This document shows, in pieces, positions 6,759-14,312 of a DNA stretch of 16,668 bases (its first letter is position 1; every line of letters begins with the position of its first letter). The notes under the pieces were generated by a model. It was given only the letters and a program-made list of their open reading frames with translations, ran no database searches and had not been told where the DNA came from. Source of the stretch: Bacteroidales bacterium (lineage in GTDB: Bacteria; Bacteroidota; Bacteroidia; Bacteroidales; WCHB1-69); NCBI GenBank assembly GCA_028684405.1, contig JAQUGA010000030.1:1-16668 (forward strand), read 5' to 3'. The position numbers and the translations under genes were made by a program.

Positions 6759-7065
6759 CATCTATTTTTGCAGCCAGTGTAGCTTTTGGTGCATAACCTA
6801 CCTGTTTATCAACGAGCTCTCCTCCTTTGAAAAACAAAATTGTTGGAATATTGCGAATTCCAAACTGAACAGAAATCTCAGAATTGGCATCTACATCTAC
6901 TTTGCCTATCACTGCTTTTCCTTCATACTCTTTTGATAATTCTTCAACCAAAGGACCTACCTGACGGCAGGGTCCGCACCATTCTGCCCAAAAGTCAACC
7001 AGTACGGGCTTGTCTGATTTCAATACTAATTCTTCGAAATTGCTGTCTGTAAATTCTAGTGCCAT
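6748..7065 (-). CDS. trxA: Thioredoxin
   Basis: A 105-residue single-domain thioredoxin that reduces protein disulfides in the cytoplasm with electrons from thioredoxin reductase. The active site is W29-C-G-P-C33 in FWAEWCGPCRQ, the cis-proline is P74 in RNIPTIL, and the buried aspartate lies in LVDFWAEW. There is no signal peptide, so it is not a secreted TlpA-like protein. CGPC is followed by R where E. coli has K. It starts with ATG 20 bases after dnaE ends, so the two are probably co-transcribed. dnaE-trxA adjacency is a common arrangement in Bacteroidota, as far as I recall. Confidence 0.97.
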   Translation of the reverse strand: MALEFTDSNFEELVLKSDKPVLVDFWAEWCGPCRQVGPLVEELSKEYEGKAVIGKVDVDANSEISVQFGIRNIPTILFFKGGELVDKQVGYAPKATLAAKIDALL

Positions 7066-7085
7066 AATTTATTTTTTTTAGTTAA

Positions 7086-10000
7086 TTATTTTAAGATGAA
7101 GTCTATTTTCTGTTTTTCTAATTCGTCAACCAAAGTAACACAATTTACTTTATATTTGTTTGATTTCAATCTAATATTAAAATCAGTCTCTTTGTCTCTT
7201 AAATAAATTACAAAAGAATGATGTCCGGGGTGACTGTTTAATATTTTCTCTAAATCACTGATAAATGGTTCCTTCAGCTGACTGGTTGACAGACTTACTT
7301 CCACCATTTTGCAATTTTTCTCAAGTACTTCCGAAAGAAGTGATAATTTCACACTCTTAAATTCAAAATCGGCATTTGAATCTTTTTCAAGCTTCCATTT
7401 CGGTGGAGGTCCGGTTGCTATATCGACATAAACAAACATTCCTTCGTTCATATAATTCTGAACTCCTAAATATTGTTCTCCAAAAAGGGTAATTTCGAGA
7501 GAATCGGTATAATCTTCCACCGTAAATCGGCCCCATGGTTTCCCTTTTCCCGATATGGCATGAGTAGCCGAGGATATAATTCCTCCAAATTTCTTTTGAA
7601 CTATTTTTTTTTGGGTAAGAGCTTCTTTAATTTCAGCAACATTCCCTTTTGAGAAAAAATTTAAAGTATGTCGAAATTCGTCTAAGGGATGACCTGAAAT
7701 GTAAAAACCAGTGACTTCTTGTTCGTGTTTTAATTTAGCGATATTATTCCATTCCGGACAAGAAGGGAATTCGATATCTGGGACATCTGCGTCGGCTTCG
7801 TCAAAATCAAAAAGGGAAACTTGAGCAGAATCCGTATTATTTGTAATGTTTGTTGCATACCGAACCAATTTTTCGAGAAAGCTATTTCCATTTTCATCAT
7901 AAAAAAACTGAGCTCTATGAATTTCAGGGAAACAGTCGAACGCTCCTGCTTTTGCTAGAGCTTCAATGCAACGTTTGTTACACGAACGCAGATTGACTCG
8001 AGTCATAAAATCGATAATTCCTTTGAATGGCCCATTTTCGTCGCGTTCACGAATAATATCTTCCACAGCAGCTGCTCCAACTCCTTTCACAGCAGCCAAT
8101 CCAAATCGGATTTGTCCTTTTTGATTTACTGTAAATTTCAATTCCGACTCTAAAACATCTGGACCCAAAACTTCAATTTCATTTTTGCGACAATCTTCAA
8201 TCAATTTTGAAATTTCATCAATTTTATTCAGATTATGGGTTAAGTTGGCCGCCATAAACTCAGCCATATAATTTGCTTTCAAAAAGGCGGTTTGAAAAGC
8301 GATAAAACCGTAACAAGTAGAGTGCGATTTATTGAAGGCGTAGTGAGCGAATGCTTCCCAATCTTTCCATATTTTATTGAGTACTTTTTCAGGGTGACCC
8401 TTGGCAACGGCGCCTTCTACAAATTTAGATTTCATTTTTGCCAAAACATCCACTTGTTTTTTTCCCATGGCTTTTCGCAAAGTATCGGCTTCTCCTTTAG
8501 TAAAGCCAGCAATTTTTTGCGACAACAACATCACCTGTTCTTGATATACCGTAATTCCGTATGTATCTTCGAGATATTCTTGCATTTCGGGTAAATCGTA
8601 GGTAATTTCTTGTAAACCGTGTTTCCGCTTAACAAAATCAGGAATATACGCCAAAGGACCTGGACGATACAAAGCATTCATGGCAATAATATCTTCGAAA
8701 CGAGAAGGTTCCAGATCGATTAGATATTTTCGCATTCCTTCCGACTCAAACTGAAAAATAGCAGTCGTATTTCCGGTACTAAATAATTCAAAAGTTTTTT
8801 TATCTTCTAAATCTACATTGTCTATATCTACTTCAACACCTTTGCTTCGTTTAATGTTTAGCAATGCATCATTGATAATGGAAAGTGTTTTTAGTCCCAA
8901 AAAATCCATTTTCAGCAATCCGACACTCTCTACAATTTTTCCATGAAATTGGGTCACGGGGCTATCGGTATCTTTTGCTCGGGAAATGGGAACAAACTTC
9001 GTTAAATCATCCGGGGCGATAATAACGCCACAGGCATGAACTCCAGTATTGCGCACCGATCCTTCGAGATTCATTGCCAAATCGAGCATCCTTTTGTATT
9101 GTGGATTGGAGTCATAAGCCGCTTTTAACTCTGGAACTTCCTTAATGGAAACATCTAGCTTTGTTCCCGGAGCCTCAGGAATTAACTTTGCCAAACGATC
9201 TGACTCATGCAATGGTATTTTTAGAATTCGGGAAACATCTCTGATGGCCGATCTTGCTGCCATAGATCCAAAAGTAATAATCTGAGCTACTTTTTCCTGT
9301 CCATATTTTTCCACTACATATTTCAATACTAAATCACGTTTTTCATCATCAAAATCGATGTCTACGTCGGGCATTGAAATCCGTTCGGGGTTAAGGAAAC
9401 GTTCAAAAAGCAATAAATATTTGATGGGGTCAATGCCCGTAATTTCGATGGCATAAGCGACTGCAGATCCAGCGGCGGATCCTCTCCCAGGCCCCACCCG
9501 AACTCCCATTTCTCTGGCTTTTTTAATAAAATCCCAAACAATTAAGAAATATCCAGGGAAGCCCATATTCTTTATAACAGACAATTCAAACTCCAGACGT
9601 TCTCTGATTTCTGGCGTAATTTCGCCCCAACGTTTTTTGGCTCCCTCCCAAGTGAGATGTTCTAAATATGCTTGTTGATTTTCAAAACCATCAGGGATTT
9701 CAAAAACCGGTAATATAACATCTCTGTTTAAATCATACTCTTCAACTTTAGCTACAATTTCTTGCGTATTTTCAATGGCTTCTGGAGTGTCAATAAAAAG
9801 TTCTTTCATTTCATCTACCGAACGAACGTACTCATTTCCTGTATAATGCATTCCATCTTGATCATCTAAATCACGATTGGTATTTAAACAAATTAAAACA
9901 TTGTGAGCTTCAAAATCCTCTTTACGAATAAAATGCGTATCGTTGGTTGCAATTAGCTTAACACCTCGTTCTCGTGCCATTACAATCAATGCTTTATTCA

Positions 10001-10592
10001 CAAACTCTTGTTCGGGACGGCCGTGGCTTTGTAATTCTAAATAAAAATCATCGCCAAAAATGCTTACATATTTATCCAAAATTTCATAAGCAGCGGTCAA
10101 ATTCAAATTATTACCATCAAACTTTTGACCAGAAGAGAGATTGCTGCGCATAATTTCCTGCGGAATTTCGCCGCCCAAACAGGCAGAAGAAGCAATAATG
10201 CCTTCGGAATACTCCTGCATAACTTCAAAATCGATTCGGGGAGTGTAATAAAACCCTTCGAGATGTCCTATGGATACAAGTTTTGAGAGATTTGAATAAC
10301 CCAATTCATTTTTTGCCAACAAAACCAAATGATATCCACTGCGATCTTCTTTTCTATCCTTGCTATGACGCGAGCCATCCGTTATATAAACTTCACAACC
10401 AATGATTGGTTTAATTCCTTGCTTCTTACATTCAGAAAAAAACTCGTAAACACCAAACATTGAACCGTGATCGGTAATGGCCAGCGAGTTCATTCCCAGG
10501 GCTTTAACATAAGAGACTAATTTTTTTATGTTGGCTTGACCATCTAATATAGAGTATTGTGTATGTACATGTAAATGAGTGAATAGAGACAT
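7086..10592 (-). CDS. dnaE: DNA polymerase III subunit alpha (DnaE)
   Basis: This is the catalytic subunit of the replicative polymerase, 1168 residues, normal for DnaE. The N-terminal PHP domain (1 to about 280) has HLHVHTQYSILDG, ITDHG, IIGCEVY, YHLVLLAKN and TNDTHF. The palm carries PDVDIDF with catalytic D409 and D411, and KMDFLGL with D563. The fingers and tau-interaction regions follow, then a tandem helix-hairpin-helix, and an OB fold near residues 1000-1080 (ITLFGEQYLGVQNYM). All nine metal ligands expected in a PHP domain appear present (H8, H10, D17, H42, E67, H88, C138, D218, H220), unlike E. coli DnaE, which has lost several. This suggests a metal-bound and possibly proofreading-competent PHP domain. 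It is transcribed away from sppA and followed by trxA. Confidence 0.98.
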   Translation of the reverse strand: MSLFTHLHVHTQYSILDGQANIKKLVSYVKALGMNSLAITDHGSMFGVYEFFSECKKQGIKPIIGCEVYITDGSRHSKDRKEDRSGYHLVLLAKNELGYSNLSKLVSIGHLEGFYYTPRIDFEVMQEYSEGIIASSACLGGEIPQEIMRSNLSSGQKFDGNNLNLTAAYEILDKYVSIFGDDFYLELQSHGRPEQEFVNKALIVMARERGVKLIATNDTHFIRKEDFEAHNVLICLNTNRDLDDQDGMHYTGNEYVRSVDEMKELFIDTPEAIENTQEIVAKVEEYDLNRDVILPVFEIPDGFENQQAYLEHLTWEGAKKRWGEITPEIRERLEFELSVIKNMGFPGYFLIVWDFIKKAREMGVRVGPGRGSAAGSAVAYAIEITGIDPIKYLLLFERFLNPERISMPDVDIDFDDEKRDLVLKYVVEKYGQEKVAQIITFGSMAARSAIRDVSRILKIPLHESDRLAKLIPEAPGTKLDVSIKEVPELKAAYDSNPQYKRMLDLAMNLEGSVRNTGVHACGVIIAPDDLTKFVPISRAKDTDSPVTQFHGKIVESVGLLKMDFLGLKTLSIINDALLNIKRSKGVEVDIDNVDLEDKKTFELFSTGNTTAIFQFESEGMRKYLIDLEPSRFEDIIAMNALYRPGPLAYIPDFVKRKHGLQEITYDLPEMQEYLEDTYGITVYQEQVMLLSQKIAGFTKGEADTLRKAMGKKQVDVLAKMKSKFVEGAVAKGHPEKVLNKIWKDWEAFAHYAFNKSHSTCYGFIAFQTAFLKANYMAEFMAANLTHNLNKIDEISKLIEDCRKNEIEVLGPDVLESELKFTVNQKGQIRFGLAAVKGVGAAAVEDIIRERDENGPFKGIIDFMTRVNLRSCNKRCIEALAKAGAFDCFPEIHRAQFFYDENGNSFLEKLVRYATNITNNTDSAQVSLFDFDEADADVPDIEFPSCPEWNNIAKLKHEQEVTGFYISGHPLDEFRHTLNFFSKGNVAEIKEALTQKKIVQKKFGGIISSATHAISGKGKPWGRFTVEDYTDSLEITLFGEQYLGVQNYMNEGMFVYVDIATGPPPKWKLEKDSNADFEFKSVKLSLLSEVLEKNCKMVEVSLSTSQLKEPFISDLEKILNSHPGHHSFVIYLRDKETDFNIRLKSNKYKVNCVTLVDELEKQKIDFILK

Positions 10593-10886
10593 AATTGTTG
10601 ATGAATTTTTGATAAATGTATTTAAAATGCAGTGTATAAAAGTACATAATTTTCAAATTCAATCCTACAATTGTTGGCTATTTGTTGAAAGAATTTGATA
10701 AGAAAATTTAATTTACAAATCACACCCGCGATTATCTTGCAGAAGATAAAAACATTATTTCAAAGTTCCGAAAAACTCATCGCCTATATTCCACCGTTTA
10801 ACCATAAAAACTATTCGTTTGGAAAAAAAATAAGCAAATGTTGAAAAAAATTCATAATATTGTAGCTTAATCAAAACGAGAATTCT
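10593..10886. promoter_or_regulatory. Divergent dnaE/sppA promoter region
   Basis: The 294 bases hold no credible gene and must carry promoters for both directions. For dnaE a near match to the -7 element, TACTTTTA, lies at 10637-10644 on the minus strand. For sppA the best candidate is TAATATTG at 10855-10862 on the plus strand, but no TTG stands at proper spacing upstream. The middle holds a small perfect inverted repeat, listed separately. Both promoter calls are weak pattern matches. Confidence 0.35.
10732..10749. repeat. 7-bp inverted repeat between dnaE and sppA
   Basis: TTATCTT (10732-10738) and AAGATAA (10743-10749) are perfect inverted arms around the 4-base centre GCAG. They lie near the middle of the divergent intergenic region, about 140 bases from each start codon. 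The element could be a binding site for a dimeric regulator or a short hairpin; no T-run supports a terminator. Confidence 0.35.
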
Positions 10887-12656
10887 ATGAAACAATTTTT
10901 TAAATTTATGTTTGCCTCCATGTTGGGTTTTATTTTGTCATGGGTGGCCTTGTTTTTCCTAATTATAATTATTACAGTTTCGATCGTTGCTAGTACAACT
11001 GATAAAACCGTAAAAGTTTCAAACAACAGTATTTTGGAAATCACCCTAAGCAATGAAATTGTTGAGCGTGCAGGCAAAAATCCCATCGAAAATTTTGATT
11101 TTTCGTCGATGAAAGCCACAAAATCATTGGGTTTATACGACATTACAACAGCCATTAAAGGAGCTGCAAAAGACGACAAAATCAAAGGTATTTACCTGAA
11201 TTTGAGCGATATACAGTCAGGGATTGCAAGTTTAGAAGAAATTCGTAACGCTCTTGTTGAATTTAAAGAATCTGGAAAATTCATTATCAGCTATGGCGAA
11301 ACCTACTCTCAAAAAGCCTACTACTTAGCAACAGTTGCCGATCAAATCTATTTAAATCCTGAAGGAGGCATCGATTTAAAAGGATTGAATGCTTCAATTA
11401 TGTTTTTCAAAGGAACATTGGCAAAATTGGAAATAGAGCCACAAATCATACGTCATGGCAAATTTAAAAGTGCTATTGAGCCTTATATTTTAGATAAAAT
11501 GAGTCCAGAAAACAGAGAACAAACCATGCGTTATATGGGCTCTATTTGGAATGATATGGTGAAAAAAATGGCAGAATCCAGAAAAATCAGCGAATCGGAA
11601 ATCAATACAACAGCTGACAATTTGCTGTTGCAATTTCCTGATGAAGCATTGAAACTTAAATATGTTGACGGTTTAATTTACAAAGATGAACTTTTGGATA
11701 TTTTTAAAGCAAAAGTAGAGGCTGAAAAAATAGACGATCTCAAATTTATAAAATTAGAGAGTTATCTAAATTCTGCTGGTGCCAAATTATCGGTTGCCAA
11801 AACAAAAGACAAAATTGCTGTTGTTTACGCAGTTGGTGAAATTACTGGCGGCGAAGGCAGCGACAAAAGCATTGGTTCGGAGCGTATTTCCAGAGAAATT
11901 CGCAAGGCTCGCTTGGATGAAAATATAAAAGCAGTAGTTTTGAGAGTAAACTCACCCGGAGGCAGCGCCTTGGCATCGGAAGTTATTTTGAGAGAAGTAA
12001 TACTTACAAAGAAAGTAAAACCAGTAGTGGTATCCATGGGTGACGTGGCTGCTTCGGGAGGTTACTATATTGCTTGTCATGCAGATGTAATTGTAGCACA
12101 ACCAAATACAATAACCGGTTCGATTGGTGTTTTTGGAATGATGCCCAATTTGCAAAAAACGCTAAACAACAAATTAGGAATTACCATTGACCAAGTAAAA
12201 ACCAATACTCATGCCGATTATATGAATCTTTTCAGACCTATGGATCAATATGAGTATGAGTCAATTTTACGCAGTATTGAACGTATATATGATGTATTTA
12301 TTGGTCACGTTGCCGATGGCAGAGGAGTTCCCAAGGAATATGTTGATAGCATTGGACAAGGCCGCGTTTGGAGTGGTGTTGATGCTAAAAACTTAAAACT
12401 GGTAGATGAAATTGGCGGACTTGACAGAGCCATTGAGATTGCTGCCGAAAAAGCGGGTTTGGAAGAATATAGAATTCAGTTTCTGCCAGTTCAAAAAGAG
12501 TTTTTTGAACAACTTATGGAAGAGACCCAACAAGCTCAAGTGTCATTGTTGCAAGAAGAATTAGGTGAGTTTTATGAATACTATATGTTCCTCAAAAGAA
12601 CTACGAATGATAGAGGAATTCAGGCTCGTTTGCCTTATATGATTAAAATTGATTAA
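10887..12656 (+). CDS. sppA: Signal peptide peptidase SppA (protease IV, 67-kDa type)
   Basis: SppA is a membrane-anchored serine protease of family S49 that degrades signal peptides remaining after protein export and other membrane peptides. The 589 residues correspond to the long, two-domain form. Residues about 8-35 are a single hydrophobic anchor (LGFILSWVALFFLIIIITV), with the bulk expected on the periplasmic side. The N-terminal S49 domain supplies the general-base lysine in HGKFKSAIEP (K194, matching E. coli K209). The C-terminal domain supplies the nucleophile in GDVAASGGYY (S390, matching E. coli S409) and the oxyanion-region motif NSPGGSA near residue 354. It is the only plus-strand gene, diverges from dnaE and ends in a convergent gap with a bidirectional terminator. 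Confidence 0.96.
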   Translation: MKQFFKFMFASMLGFILSWVALFFLIIIITVSIVASTTDKTVKVSNNSILEITLSNEIVERAGKNPIENFDFSSMKATKSLGLYDITTAIKGAAKDDKIKGIYLNLSDIQSGIASLEEIRNALVEFKESGKFIISYGETYSQKAYYLATVADQIYLNPEGGIDLKGLNASIMFFKGTLAKLEIEPQIIRHGKFKSAIEPYILDKMSPENREQTMRYMGSIWNDMVKKMAESRKISESEINTTADNLLLQFPDEALKLKYVDGLIYKDELLDIFKAKVEAEKIDDLKFIKLESYLNSAGAKLSVAKTKDKIAVVYAVGEITGGEGSDKSIGSERISREIRKARLDENIKAVVLRVNSPGGSALASEVILREVILTKKVKPVVVSMGDVAASGGYYIACHADVIVAQPNTITGSIGVFGMMPNLQKTLNNKLGITIDQVKTNTHADYMNLFRPMDQYEYESILRSIERIYDVFIGHVADGRGVPKEYVDSIGQGRVWSGVDAKNLKLVDEIGGLDRAIEIAAEKAGLEEYRIQFLPVQKEFFEQLMEETQQAQVSLLQEELGEFYEYYMFLKRTTNDRGIQARLPYMIKID

Positions 12657-12800
12657 CTTGTGTTCGTCTATAATGTCCGATTACTTCGTTCTTTTTACCA
12701 AAACCCTCAATCATTTACACGAGAGAACTCTTCTTTAGCATCGCTAAAAAGAATTTAAAAGAACTCCTTTAATGGAAAAACAATTCACTCACAGCTTGTA

Positions 12801-12832
12801 AAAAGCCCTTGAAGATTTTCAAGAGCTTTTTT
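12801..12832. terminator. Bidirectional intrinsic terminator
   Basis: Two 13-base arms (12801-12813 and 12818-12830) pair with one C/A mismatch around a GATT loop. The stem reads AAAAGCCCTTGAA against TTCAAGAGCTTTT. The plus strand ends in TTTTTT and the minus strand in TTTTT, so it can stop both sppA transcription from the left and purL/membrane-protein transcription from the right. Confidence 0.8.
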
Positions 12833-12917
12833 AATGTGTGTGTTTGCAAGTAACGAGTTTGCGAGCTCAGCGAAGCTAAAACGCCAACATCATCTTTAGT
12901 ACAGGAGCAAATTCAGG

Positions 12918-12937
12918 TTATTTACACTTGTAAATAA
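12918..12937. repeat. 20-base near-perfect palindrome
   Basis: TTATTTACA (12918-12926) and TGTAAATAA (12929-12937) are perfect inverted arms separated by CT. There is no T-run typical of a terminator on either side. It lies 59 bases downstream of the membrane-protein stop in the convergent gap. It could be a regulator binding site, a hairpin that stabilises the 3' end of the minus-strand transcript, or a backup terminator. Confidence 0.5.
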
Positions 12938-12995
12938 GAAGTTTGACTGCTGGGGATTTCGGCAGGCTCGACTCCGCTCGCTTTTCAGCAATTTA

Positions 12996-14306
12996 TTACA
13001 ATTTAAAAAGTCTTTGTATCCTCTGCTCTACAAAAATCCATTTTTCGCCAAACATCGATAAAGCTATAAACAAAAATGGAAGGGCGGGCGATTTATATCT
13101 TACCAATGCACCCATATTTGGCGTTACTAATCCAGATAAAGCAAGAAGCGAAATGGCAAATATCAAACAAAACCAAAAAAATGAATGGCGAATTGATTTT
13201 CGGAAATCAATTTTGTAAATTAAATAAGCCATAGCCAAAATAAGAAAAACATTTTCGATGGCAGCCAATAGTTTTGGCCAAATATCGGCCTCCCATATCC
13301 AGGGGCGACTCAATGCATTGAAAATAGCCAATGGTGTATTTAGCATAATATCAACAAAGCTACTTTCCAAATTTGGAATAGCAAACGTACTGCCCGAATG
13401 AAAAGTATTTACCATATTAATAAAATCGAGATTTTTTGTATAAATTAAATGTACAAAAGAGTAAGAGGGTTTTATATATGCAACTAATAATCCGAGACTT
13501 ATCATAAACAAGTAACTTAAGGAATAGACTGCCCAAACAGGGATTTTATTTGTTCTTTTACTAATAAGATATCCCATCATAATAGGAATGAGCAAAAACA
13601 ACACATAACTTTTTATCGTAAACAAAAGAATCATGTATGCTAAAAAGAGCAACAATCTGCTTATTTTAAAATAGCTCATTGTTTTGAAAAAGTACCAAAC
13701 ACTCATTCCCAATGCAAATACTAATATCGGTTCTTTGATGTTTCCCGATGACCAAAAAATCGTACTTGGAATCAAAAATACGGGAATAATAGAAATCCAT
13801 TTCTGTTTGTTATTCATCAAGACTACAGACTTATAAAGCGCCATCAGTCCTATAAAAGAGAAAAATGACATCAATAATAGATGCACCATATAATTCCCAA
13901 AACTGACAAAATGCATTAAAACATTAATGCGGATAATGGTACGATTATCGTTGGGAACAACCGAATCATATGAGCGATTCCAATAATTCATTTTCGAAAT
14001 TATTTTTTCATCTTGAGAATATTCTTTTCCAAACATAATTCTCAGAAAGGCATCGGGATTTGTTTTGGCTGTTTCGTGCAAAACTAAGCCGTCAGAAAAG
14101 TAAACTCTCGAATCGTTTCCTTTCTGATATGGCTCATAAAGAGAATAAATAAGTAAAAAAGAAAGCGTTGCCATCACCTTTACTGCCCACAAAATCAAGC
14201 TTAATGACTTTTTGGCAAAAGGTATGCGGAAAAATTTAGATTTTGCAATAATAAAACTAAGCAATCCCAAATAGGCAATAGCAATGAAAACGTCGCTTGC
14301 TTCCAA
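12996..14306 (-). CDS. Polytopic membrane protein, glycan-polymerase/glycosyltransferase-like
   Basis: A 436-residue integral membrane protein of about 10-12 hydrophobic segments that I cannot assign to a characterised family. Clear membrane stretches lie at about 5-22, 34-55, 128-160, 170-186, 193-208, 217-250 and in the C-terminal third. Between segments two and three is a loop of about 70 residues (EPYQKGNDSRVYFSDG onward). Two patterns recall membrane glycosyltransferases and O-antigen-polymerase-like proteins of Bacteroidota: IPSTIFWSSGNIKEP, with conserved-looking polar residues at a membrane edge, and GALVRYKSPALPFLF near the end. A role in surface glycan assembly is inference. Translation begins with TTG six bases after the purL stop; an in-frame TAA (that stop) precedes it and the first membrane helix follows at once, so the start is well constrained and coupling with purL is likely. 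Confidence 0.7.
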   Translation of the reverse strand: MEASDVFIAIAYLGLLSFIIAKSKFFRIPFAKKSLSLILWAVKVMATLSFLLIYSLYEPYQKGNDSRVYFSDGLVLHETAKTNPDAFLRIMFGKEYSQDEKIISKMNYWNRSYDSVVPNDNRTIIRINVLMHFVSFGNYMVHLLLMSFFSFIGLMALYKSVVLMNNKQKWISIIPVFLIPSTIFWSSGNIKEPILVFALGMSVWYFFKTMSYFKISRLLLFLAYMILLFTIKSYVLFLLIPIMMGYLISKRTNKIPVWAVYSLSYLFMISLGLLVAYIKPSYSFVHLIYTKNLDFINMVNTFHSGSTFAIPNLESSFVDIMLNTPLAIFNALSRPWIWEADIWPKLLAAIENVFLILAMAYLIYKIDFRKSIRHSFFWFCLIFAISLLALSGLVTPNMGALVRYKSPALPFLFIALSMFGEKWIFVEQRIQRLFKL

Positions 14307-14312
14307 TCTTTT

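Larger units (their letters stand above)
12657..12995. other. Convergent intergenic region with several hairpins
   Basis: This 339-base gap lies between the ends of sppA (+) and the membrane-protein gene (-). I see no gene in it. In order it holds a small hairpin (TTTAGC 12734-12739 / GCTAAA 12743-12748), the bidirectional terminator at 12801-12832, a GC-richer patch at about 12850-12890 (CGAGTTTGCGAGCTCAGCGA), a 20-base palindrome at 12918-12937 and another GC-richer patch at 12956-12985 (TTTCGGCAGGCTCGACTCCG). The two GC-richer patches stand out from the AT-rich background and recall short interspersed repeats found between genes in some Bacteroidota, but I cannot compare copies. Confidence 0.55.

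Noticed and set aside
10871..11185. A 104-residue minus-strand frame at the start of sppA
   Set aside because: It is antisense to the sppA anchor and N-terminal domain, whose coding frame has strong family motifs.
12943..13218. A 91-residue plus-strand frame at the convergent gap
   Set aside because: Most of it is antisense to the membrane-protein gene, and it has no domain signature or promoter support.
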